This document shows positions 29,895 to 36,706 of a DNA stretch of 64,000 bases, in pieces; the first letter of the stretch is position 1, and each line of letters starts with the position of its first letter. Position numbers and translations under genes: made by a program. The stretch comes from Deltaproteobacteria bacterium (GTDB lineage Bacteria > Myxococcota_A > Polyangia > Polyangiales > Houyiibacteriaceae). The DNA lies in NCBI GenBank assembly GCA_017644045.1, contig JAEPMI010000014.1:186001-250000 (forward strand), read 5' to 3'. The notes beneath the pieces are model-generated. The model did not search any database. It worked only from the letters and a program-made list of their open reading frames with translations, and was not told the origin of the DNA.

Positions 29895-30551
29895 ATGAAG
29901 ATGGCAGTCCTGGGAACTGGAGAGGTGGGGCAACGGATCGCGACCAAGTTGGTCGAGCTGGGCCACGAGGTGCGCATGGGATCGCGCACCAGCGACAACG
30001 TGAAGGGCACCGCCTGGGCGGAGGCGAACGGCGATCGGGCGTCGCTCGGGACCTTTGCGGATGCGGCGGCGTCGGCGGAGTGGATCTTCAACTGCACTTC
30101 CGGCGCGCACACGCTCGCCGTGCTCGAGTCGGCCGGGGCGGCGAACCTCGCCGGAAAGATCCTGGTCGACCTGAGCAACCCGCTCGACTTCTCGAACGGA
30201 TTCCCGCCGACCCTCTCGATCGCCAACGACGACTCGCTCGGCGAGGCCATCCAGCGGGCGTACCCCGACGCGAGGGTGGTCAAGACGCTCAACACCTTGG
30301 CCAACTCGCTGATGGTCGACCCCGGTGCGCTCCCGATGCCGACGGATCTCTTCGTCAGCGGCAACGACGCGGACGCGAAGGCCGCCGTCACTGACTTCCT
30401 GAAGGACGAGCTCGGCTGGCAGTCGGTCATCGACCTCGGCGACATCACCACGTCCCGCGGGACCGAAGCCTGGCTCCTCCTGTGGACCCGGCTCTACGCG
30501 GCGCTCGGGAACGCCGAGTTCAACATCGCGCTGGTGCGCAAGGAGAGCTGA
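29895..30551 (+). CDS. NADP-binding oxidoreductase, F420-dependent NADP reductase-like
   Basis: 218 residues. Rossmann start MKMAVLGTGEVGQRIATKLV and conserved VDLSNPLDF, KTLNTLANSLMVDP and DLFVSGND segments place it with the NADP oxidoreductase/F420-dependent NADP reductase family (PF03807). Many such proteins in non-F420 organisms act on other substrates, so the substrate is unknown. The ATG at 29895 follows AAGGGAGAA. Likely regulated by the divergent LysR protein. Confidence 0.85.
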   Translation: MKMAVLGTGEVGQRIATKLVELGHEVRMGSRTSDNVKGTAWAEANGDRASLGTFADAAASAEWIFNCTSGAHTLAVLESAGAANLAGKILVDLSNPLDFSNGFPPTLSIANDDSLGEAIQRAYPDARVVKTLNTLANSLMVDPGALPMPTDLFVSGNDADAKAAVTDFLKDELGWQSVIDLGDITTSRGTEAWLLLWTRLYAALGNAEFNIALVRKES

Positions 30552-30592
30552 GACGAGCCAACGACGGCGAGCCGCTCGACTGGTAGCGCTCT

Positions 30593-30877
30593 TCAGAGGT
30601 GGGCGTCCGCCCATCCGTTGAGCGCCATCAGCACGTCGCCGAGCTCGCGCCCCGCCTCGGTCATCGTGTAGCCGTCGTCGCCGAGCTCCACGATGCCGAG
30701 CTCCCGGAGCTCGGACAGCCGGCCGTTGAGCACGCTCGGGGAGACGTCGTCGGCGGCGGCTCGGAGCGCACGAAAGGTCAGGGGCTCGCCCCGCAGCTCC
30801 CAGAGGATGCGCAGGGTCCAGCGTTTCCCGACCGCATCGAGCAGGACCATGATCGGGCGCGTCTTCTTCGGGGCCAC
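30593..30877 (-). CDS. HxlR-family transcriptional regulator
   Basis: 94 residues of a winged helix: LLDAVGKRWTLRILWELRGE, then SPSVLNGRLSELRELGIVE and YTMTEAGREL. HxlR proteins include sensors of aldehydes, quinones and other electrophiles. No conserved N-terminal Cys sensor is visible. I choose GTG at 30877; the open frame runs on to 30973 but that portion is the large palindrome at 30891-30974. ATG at 30850 is a shorter alternative. Divergent from the carboxymuconolactone decarboxylase-like gene. Confidence 0.85.
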   Translation of the reverse strand: MAPKKTRPIMVLLDAVGKRWTLRILWELRGEPLTFRALRAAADDVSPSVLNGRLSELRELGIVELGDDGYTMTEAGRELGDVLMALNGWADAHL

Positions 30878-30890
30878 GGACCGAATTCTG

Positions 30891-30974
30891 TGTGAACTGG
30901 GAAAGAACTCAAGAGCGTCCCTCAGGTGTACTTCTGCACCTGAGGGACGCTCTTGAGTTCTTTCCTCGTTCACA
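30891..30974. repeat. 84-bp near-perfect palindrome (38-nt arms, 8-nt loop)
   Basis: Arms 30891-30928 and 30937-30974; the inner 29 pairs (30900-30928 with 30937-30965) are perfect, then two mismatches, then seven more pairs (TGTGAAC/GTTCACA). The spacer is TACTTCTG. It lies between the HxlR start and the divergent enzyme gene, in no convincing gene. No second copy is visible in the window. Confidence 0.9.
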
Positions 30975-30994
30975 AACCCGGTGCACGCACTTGC

Positions 30995-31011
30995 GCTACG
31001 TTATCCGTAGC
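30995..31011. promoter_or_regulatory. Operator-like site GCTAC-N7-GTAGC, copy 1
   Basis: GCTACGTTATCCGTAGC, between the HxlR gene and the enzyme gene at 31061. The same arms and the same 7-nt spacer recur at 31026. Probably an HxlR operator; HxlR-family sites are often TAC..GTA dyads. Confidence 0.6.
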
Positions 31012-31025
31012 GATAGCGTGGTCTT

Positions 31026-31042
31026 GCTACTAAAAGCGTAGC
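31026..31042. promoter_or_regulatory. Operator-like site GCTAC-N7-GTAGC, copy 2
   Basis: GCTACTAAAAGCGTAGC, 31 bp (about three helical turns) from copy 1 centre to centre and 18 nt before the enzyme start codon. It would overlap the core promoter or leader, suggesting repression. Confidence 0.6.
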
Positions 31043-31060
31043 AGCACGAGGAGATCACCG

Positions 31061-31612
31061 ATGCCGCGACTGTCACCGATCGCTCCGCCCTACACCGACG
31101 AGGTCCAGGACTCGTTTCGGAAGCTGATGCCGCCCGGGATGGAGCCGCTCGGGCTCTTTCGGACGCTCGCGCACAACCCGCGGGTGCTTCGCCGAATCCA
31201 GCGCGGTGGGCTCTTGGACCCTGGGTCCATCTCGCTCCGGCTGCGGGAGCTGGCCATCCTTCGGACCTGCGCGCGCTGCGGGGCCGAGTACGAGTGGGGG
31301 GTGCACGTCACGCTCTTCGGCGGCGCGGCCGGCTTCGACGAGGCGGCGCTGGAGCGCATCGCGCTGGGGCTCGCGAGCGATCGGTCGTGGACCGATGAGG
31401 AGCGGCTCGTGCTCGAGCTCTGCGACGCGCTCCACGACCACTCCACGCTCAGCGATGGCCAGTGGGAGGCGCTCCGGCTCGCGTTCGAGCCCGCTCAGCT
31501 CGTCGAGCTGGTGACCCTCGCGGGCCTCTATCACGCGGTGTCGTTCCTGGTGAACGCGCTCCAGGTCGCGCCGGAGCCCTGGGCCGCCGCGCTTCCTCGC
31601 TACCCGGGTTAG
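31061..31612 (+). CDS. Carboxymuconolactone decarboxylase (AhpD-like) family protein
   Basis: 183 residues. Core ELAILRTCARCGAEYEWGVH (C70, C73, H82) and AGLYHAVSFLVNAL are typical of the CMD/AhpD family; the AEYEW subgroup is widespread and its substrates are mostly unknown. Two cysteines at CxxC spacing allow thiol-redox chemistry as in AhpD. The ATG at 31061 follows GAGGAG. Likely controlled by the divergent HxlR protein through the two GCTAC-N7-GTAGC sites. Confidence 0.86.
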   Translation: MPRLSPIAPPYTDEVQDSFRKLMPPGMEPLGLFRTLAHNPRVLRRIQRGGLLDPGSISLRLRELAILRTCARCGAEYEWGVHVTLFGGAAGFDEAALERIALGLASDRSWTDEERLVLELCDALHDHSTLSDGQWEALRLAFEPAQLVELVTLAGLYHAVSFLVNALQVAPEPWAAALPRYPG

Positions 31613-32552
31613 GGCAGGCGGATGTGGAGCTCGCCGGTCGCGGCGCGCATGACCATGTGCTGGACCGTGATGAGCATCTTCACCTTCGGGTCGGTGAGGA
31701 TGCCGAAGCACGCTTCGGGTGTCGCGGGCCGGTGGCGCAAGGCCTGGGCACGCGCGCGGTCGAAGCGCGCGCACGCCGTGGCCTGGAGCTCGCTGCGTTC
31801 GACGGTTTCGACCTCCATCGCGCGATAGTCGTTCGTCACGACGATCAGTCCATTGGCCGGATGCCGGATCGCCGAGCGGCGGCTGGTGCGCTCGATGACG
31901 CACATCTCACCCTCGCGCGTGCCGCTCACCAGCAGCAAGCAGTCGCTGGCGATGGTGCCCTCGCTCAGTCGAGTGACCGCCTCGTCGTAGTCCTTCGCCG
32001 TGTCGAAGACCTCGCGGAGGAGCAGCGTGATCGACGTCGCCAGCTGCGGGGTCTCGCCGCTGACCACCGCGTTCAGCGTGATCGCGAAGCGCCCCTCGGC
32101 CACGCCGGAGAACACGCCCATGAAGCCGGGCCAACCCGCCACGCGCGTGGGCGTCGGGCCACCGTGGTAGCGATCTCGCAGGTGTGCTTCGCGAGCTGGT
32201 TCTTCTCGGTCCACCAGTCGAGGTTCCGCGCGTGCAGCGGCCCCTGTGGTGTGTCGATCGCGAAGGCCGTGCAGCCGATCACCGCGAAGATCGCGTCATA
32301 GTAGAGATTCGCGAGCAGCACCTCTTCGAGCGAGCGGTCGATCCGATCGGCCACGCTCTCGAGCTCTGCGCGGTACTCGGCGGAGACGAACCCCGACGCG
32401 TACGCCGAGGCCATCGACCCGAAGGCGTCCGCCCCGCCGAGGTCGCGCACGTAGCTGTCCACCAGCTCGCATGCGGCGGCTCGCTGCTCGTCGCTGAACG
32501 CCCACCGAGCGGCGGGCGGACGCGCGAGGTCGATGTCGATCGGCGCGAGCAT
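31609..32552 (-). pseudogene. Frameshifted acid-ceramidase/NAAA-like Ntn hydrolase
   Basis: Two adjoining minus-strand frames together make one protein. The N-terminal part (32552 to about 32160) ends with the catalytic region IGCTAFAIDTPQGPLHARNL, matching the nucleophile Cys and the HxRNLD segment of acid ceramidase/N-acylethanolamine acid amidase. The C-terminal part (about 32170 to 31609) continues with VAGWPGFMGVFSGVAEG and FAITLNAV of the same family. A one-base loss near 32150-32170 (within a GGTGGCCCGACG run) joins them, so the gene is either broken or carries an assembly error. The tail overlaps the converging gene by 4 nt. Confidence 0.78.
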
Positions 32553-32607
32553 GGGCCGCGGACCCTAAGCACGATCGCCGAGCTGTCCACGGTGCTAGCG
32601 TGAACGC

Positions 32608-33030
32608 GTGCTGAAGACGACACTGGCCTTCGCCACGGACCACTTCGAGGTGGACCCGGACACGCCTTCGTACGGAGCCTCCGAGCTCATGGAGCTCCTG
32701 CTCGACGTCTTCGCGGAGCAGGGCCACGAGGCGCTGCCGGAAATGGTCGGGGAGAACTGGGGAGCCAGCTGCGAGTTTCGGGTCGACGGCGTGAGGTACG
32801 ACATCATGGCGGCGCTCATCGATGCCGAAGCGAAACCCGCGATCTGGTGGGTCATCGTCTCCCCGGCGGACACGCGCCCCTTGCTCGCGCGTCTGTTCTG
32901 CCGGCCGCGTGACGTGGAGAACCCTCCAGAGGTCGCCCAGCTCCTCGAGGACGCCGTTCGCACCATCCCGGGCGTTCGCGACGTCGAGTGGTACGACCCT
33001 GATCGTGATCTGCCCCCGACGCTCTTCTGA
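32608..33030 (+). CDS. Hypothetical protein
   Basis: 140 residues from a GTG start, no signal peptide or membrane helix. Mixed alpha/beta (MLKTTLAFATDHFEVDPDTP; FRVDGVRYDIMAALID; PAIWWVIVSP). No family recognised. It is divergent from the broken hydrolase and its end converges with the thioesterase gene, 9 nt apart. Confidence 0.68.
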   Translation: MLKTTLAFATDHFEVDPDTPSYGASELMELLLDVFAEQGHEALPEMVGENWGASCEFRVDGVRYDIMAALIDAEAKPAIWWVIVSPADTRPLLARLFCRPRDVENPPEVAQLLEDAVRTIPGVRDVEWYDPDRDLPPTLF

Positions 33031-33039
33031 GCCGCCCGA

Positions 33040-33849
33040 TCAGATCCAGACGAAGGTCTGCTGATTGATCGCGACCAGCCGGCCCTTCGGATCGAAGAGC
33101 TCGCGGGTCTCGGCGACGTAGCCATCCATGCCGCCGGTGACGCGGGAGAGGCAGAGGAGCGGCTCGTCGGGGCTCAGGCTCGAGGGCTCGGCCAGCCACT
33201 GGAGCTGGAAGCCGATCGTGGCGATGGGGCGCGGGGCCTTCTCGACGGTGAAGCCGGCGGGCCACCAGACGTCGGCGTAGGCGACGACCTCGCCGTGGCC
33301 GATCGCAGCGGGGCGGACCTTCGGCCGGACCCAGCCGCCGGCCCACGGCTCGTCGCCCGCCTGGAAGGGCGGCGGACCGGCGAGGCGGAACTCGAAGTTC
33401 TCGGCGAAGACCGGGAAGCCCGTGCCGGGCTTCATCGGCACGACGGGTGCGCTCTCCCAATCGAGGTTCTCCGGCTTCTTGCCCGGGCGGTCGGCGAACT
33501 CCGTCGGGTTCTTCCGCGGCCCGCCGAGGACGAAGCTCGCGCGGGCGCGGATCTCCTTCTCCTGGGTCAGGCTCACGTCGACGGTGGTGACCGCGCCACC
33601 GCGGCGGAGCAGCCGGACCTGGAGGGCGGCCTCGCCGGGAACGACCGGGCCGGTGAGCTCGCCGTTCATCGCGCGCGGCGGCCGGCCAGGGTCGTCCTCG
33701 AAGGCCATCGCCGCGCGACAGAGCGCGTCGAGCACCAGACCGCCGAAGGCGCCGCGGCCCTGTTGCCAGCGGTCGGGGACGTCCCAGGTGAACGCGCCGC
33801 CACCGGCGGGGGTGGGAGTGGTCAGCAGATCGAGCGATGCGTCGGTCAT
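33040..33849 (-). CDS. Acyl-CoA thioesterase-like protein (double hot-dog)
   Basis: 269 residues with two hot-dog-like halves as in TesB/PF13622 thioesterases: an N-terminal GRGAFGGLVLDALCRA helix after the strand FTWDVPDRW, the linker SVxxTQEKEIRARASFVLGG, and a C-terminal half ending in KGRLVAINQQTFVWI. Hydrolyses acyl-CoA in the family; the substrate range is unknown. The ATG at 33849 is 56 nt from the divergent ATPase start. Confidence 0.82.
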   Translation of the reverse strand: MTDASLDLLTTPTPAGGGAFTWDVPDRWQQGRGAFGGLVLDALCRAAMAFEDDPGRPPRAMNGELTGPVVPGEAALQVRLLRRGGAVTTVDVSLTQEKEIRARASFVLGGPRKNPTEFADRPGKKPENLDWESAPVVPMKPGTGFPVFAENFEFRLAGPPPFQAGDEPWAGGWVRPKVRPAAIGHGEVVAYADVWWPAGFTVEKAPRPIATIGFQLQWLAEPSSLSPDEPLLCLSRVTGGMDGYVAETRELFDPKGRLVAINQQTFVWI

Positions 33850-33905
33850 CGCTGGGTGGTCGCGCCATGCGCCGAAGCGCTACGCCCCGTGGTACTCAGA
33901 TCGCC

Positions 33906-36233
33906 GTGACCGATGAGCTGGAGAAGCTGGGTTCCTTCTACCTGGGCCGCCGATTCGACCCTTCGAGCGGAGCCGCGACCGAGGAGCCCATCCTCTACGA
34001 CGCCAAGGACCTGACCACCCACGCTTTCGTCGTGGGCATGACGGGCAGCGGCAAGACCGGCCTCTGCGTCTCGCTGATCGAGGAAGCAGCGATCGACGGA
34101 GTCCCCGCGATCTGCATCGACCCCAAGGGCGACCTCGGCAACCTGCTGCTGACCTTTCCCGAGCTGCGACCGGAGGACTTCGAGCCCTGGGTCGACCCGG
34201 CGGAGGCCACCCGCAAGGGTCGCACCGTCGCCGATCACGCGAAGGCGACCGCGGAGCTCTGGCGCGACGGCCTCGCGCGCTGGGGACAGAGCGGCGAGCG
34301 GATCCGCCGGCTCCGCGAGAAGACCGAGCTCGCGCTCTACACGCCGGGCAGCCGCGCTGGTCGGCCGCTCTCGGTGCTCTCGTCGCTGGCACCCCCCTCG
34401 GCGGAGCTTCCGGCCGACGCGCGCGCCGGACACCTCAAGAGCACGGCCAGCGCGGTCCTGGCGCTGGCTGGCATCGAGGCCGCTCCCCACGAGCCGTCGG
34501 CCGTGTTCCTCGGCGCGCTCCTCGAGCACTTCTGGAAGAGCGGCTCCGCCGTCGACCTCGGGGCGATCGTTCGCGCACTCCTCGACCCGCCCATCCAGCG
34601 GGTCGGCGTGCTCGACCTCGACACCTTCTTCGACGCGAACGCGCGACGGGATCTCGCGATGCGCCTCAACGGCGTGCTCGCCAGCCCGGGCTTCGCCGAT
34701 TGGAGCACGGGCGAGCCGCTCGACGTCGGCAAGTTGCTGCATGGCGAGAGCGGCCGACCGCGGGTGAGCGTGATCAACATCGCGCACATGGCAGACCAAG
34801 AGCGGATGAGCTTCGTGACGCTGCTCCTCGGCGAGGTGCTCGCATGGGCGCGCAAGCAGCCGGGCACCGGGAGCCTCCGCGCCATCCTCTACATGGACGA
34901 GGTCTTCGGCTACCTGCCACCGATCGGCGAGCCGCCCTCGAAGGCGCCGCTGCTCACCCTGCTCAAGCAGGCGCGCGCGCACGGTCTCGGGCTGGTGCTC
35001 GCCACGCAGAACCCGGTCGACGTGGACTACAAGGCGCTCTCGAACTGCGGCACCTGGATGCTCGGCCGGCTGCAGACCGAGCGCGACGTGGCGCGCGTGG
35101 TCGACGGACTCCGCTCCGCGGCGGGCGGGAGCGAGCCGGCGGAGCTGCGGACTCAGCTGGCCGGACTGAAGAGCCGCGTCTTCCTGATGCGGAACGTGCA
35201 CGACGATCGGCCGGTGCTCTTCCACACGCGCTGGGCGCTCTCCTACCTCCGCGGGCCGCTCACCCGCGAGCACATCGAAGCGCTCGCCCCAGAGGCACCC
35301 GCGGCGGCTGACGGAGCTGCGCCGATCGAAGAGGCGCCACCTCCCGAAGCGGAGCGGCCGGCGATCCCCGAGCACCTCTCCGAGGTCTTCTTCGGCGAGC
35401 CGATCGGCGACGCGCGCTACACGCCGAAGCTGCTGGCGACGGTCGAGCTCCACTACGCCAACGCTCGCTCCGGCGTGGACGAGTGGAAGACGCTCTCACT
35501 CCTCGCGCCCGTCGATGGCGATGGGCCGCGTTGGGATCGCGCCGAAGCCGTGACGGTCGGCGACCACTCGCTCGGCGTCGAGCCAGCGCCAAGGGCCGCC
35601 TTCGGCGCCATCCCGCCGGCGCTGCTGAAGAAGACCGGCATGAAGAGGGCCGCGTCGTCGCTCAAGAAGCACGTCTACCAGCACCACCCGCTCGAGCTGG
35701 GCAAGTGCAAGGACCCGAAGCTGGTCGCCGAACCGGGGGAGGACCGCGCGACCTTCGAGGCGCGCGTGCGGCTCGCGATGCGTGAGGAGCGCGACCGCGA
35801 TCTGGGCGAGCTCCGCGAGAAGTACGCGAAGAAGCTCGCCAAGGTGCAGGCGCGCATCGAGCGGGCCGAGGCGAAGGTCGAGACCCAGCAGGCGCAGGTC
35901 GAGGAGAAGAAGCTCGACACCGCGCTCTCGGTGGGCACGACCGTGCTCGGCGCCCTCTTCGGCCGGCGCACCTCGGTGCTCGGCCACGCGAGCCGCGCCT
36001 CGACTGCGGCCAAGCGGGCCAAGCGGATCCAGAAAGAGAAGCAGGACGTGGTCCGAGCGAAGGCCGCGGTCGCGGATCTGCAGGGCGAGCTCCGCGAGCT
36101 CGAGGCCGAGCTCCAGGCGGAGCTGGCCGAGCGTCAGGTCCTCGGCGACCCGGAGATCGACGTGCTGACGATCCGCCCGCGAAAGGGCGACCTCGACGTC
36201 AGCCGGCTCGTGCTCGCGTGGGTCCCCGTCTGA
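33906..36233 (+). CDS. HerA-like ATPase with coiled-coil tail
   Basis: About 775 residues. Walker A GMTGSGKTGL (near 45) and Walker B LYMDEVFGYLPP, with the LKQARAHGLGLVLATQNPVD sensor segment, mark a HerA/VirB4-type P-loop ATPase (DUF87/DUF853-like). These form ring motors on DNA or in secretion. After about residue 480 there is a Pro/Glu linker, then a second domain and a long charged coiled coil (about 620-745, AKVQARIERAEAKVETQQAQ; ELRELEAELQAELAERQ). The GTG at 33906 follows the regulator-like gap; longer starts are possible. No NurA-like nuclease or secretion gene is adjacent. Confidence 0.8.
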   Translation: MTDELEKLGSFYLGRRFDPSSGAATEEPILYDAKDLTTHAFVVGMTGSGKTGLCVSLIEEAAIDGVPAICIDPKGDLGNLLLTFPELRPEDFEPWVDPAEATRKGRTVADHAKATAELWRDGLARWGQSGERIRRLREKTELALYTPGSRAGRPLSVLSSLAPPSAELPADARAGHLKSTASAVLALAGIEAAPHEPSAVFLGALLEHFWKSGSAVDLGAIVRALLDPPIQRVGVLDLDTFFDANARRDLAMRLNGVLASPGFADWSTGEPLDVGKLLHGESGRPRVSVINIAHMADQERMSFVTLLLGEVLAWARKQPGTGSLRAILYMDEVFGYLPPIGEPPSKAPLLTLLKQARAHGLGLVLATQNPVDVDYKALSNCGTWMLGRLQTERDVARVVDGLRSAAGGSEPAELRTQLAGLKSRVFLMRNVHDDRPVLFHTRWALSYLRGPLTREHIEALAPEAPAAADGAAPIEEAPPPEAERPAIPEHLSEVFFGEPIGDARYTPKLLATVELHYANARSGVDEWKTLSLLAPVDGDGPRWDRAEAVTVGDHSLGVEPAPRAAFGAIPPALLKKTGMKRAASSLKKHVYQHHPLELGKCKDPKLVAEPGEDRATFEARVRLAMREERDRDLGELREKYAKKLAKVQARIERAEAKVETQQAQVEEKKLDTALSVGTTVLGALFGRRTSVLGHASRASTAAKRAKRIQKEKQDVVRAKAAVADLQGELRELEAELQAELAERQVLGDPEIDVLTIRPRKGDLDVSRLVLAWVPV

Positions 36234-36279
36234 GCTCGACGCATTGACCCTCGAGTGGGCTTCGGCGAGCGTCGCGGGC

Positions 36280-36624
36280 ATGACCGACGTCGCCCGTCTC
36301 GCCGAGGCCCAGCTCGACGCCTACAACCGCGCGGACCTCGACGCCTTCTGCGCCTGCTACCACCCGAACGTCCGAGTGCTCGACGAAGAGGGAGCCGAGG
36401 TCAGCCGAGGCATCGACGCCTTTCGCGAGCGCTACGCGGCCCTCTTCGCGCGAGGCGGCTTCGGTGGACGGGTCGAGACCCGGCTGGTCCTCGGCAGCCA
36501 CTGCGTGGACGACGAGCATTGGTGGCGGCTGGACCCGGAGACCGGCGAGCGCATGGAGGGCCGGGTGTTGGTTCGCTACCGAGAGCGCGACGGTCTGCTG
36601 GCGGAAGCACAGTTCCTCCGCTGA
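36280..36624 (+). CDS. SnoaL/NTF2-like protein
   Basis: 114 residues, cone-shaped NTF2 fold: LAEAQLDAYNRADLDAFCAC helix, YHPNVRVLDEEGAEVSRGID strands, and a C-terminal LVRYRERDGLLAEAQFLR strand-strand end. Members bind small ligands or are polyketide-type cyclases. The ATG at 36280 starts the conserved region. Follows the ATPase by 46 nt and may be in its transcript. Confidence 0.78.
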   Translation: MTDVARLAEAQLDAYNRADLDAFCACYHPNVRVLDEEGAEVSRGIDAFRERYAALFARGGFGGRVETRLVLGSHCVDDEHWWRLDPETGERMEGRVLVRYRERDGLLAEAQFLR

Positions 36625-36706
36625 TCTCCCCCGTTGCGGCGAAAGCTCCTGGGCGTAGATCGTTTTCGGATCCGACCCGTCTGGGCTCTCCACACGGAGG
36701 GAAGCG

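Noticed and set aside
30878-30973. N-terminal extension of the HxlR reading frame through the palindrome
   Set aside because: The extension encodes only the hairpin sequence and lacks family similarity; the start at 30877 gives the usual HxlR length.
33846-35453. Long minus-strand open frame opposite the HerA-like ATPase
   Set aside because: Overlaps the Walker A/B-bearing reading frame and shows no motif of its own.
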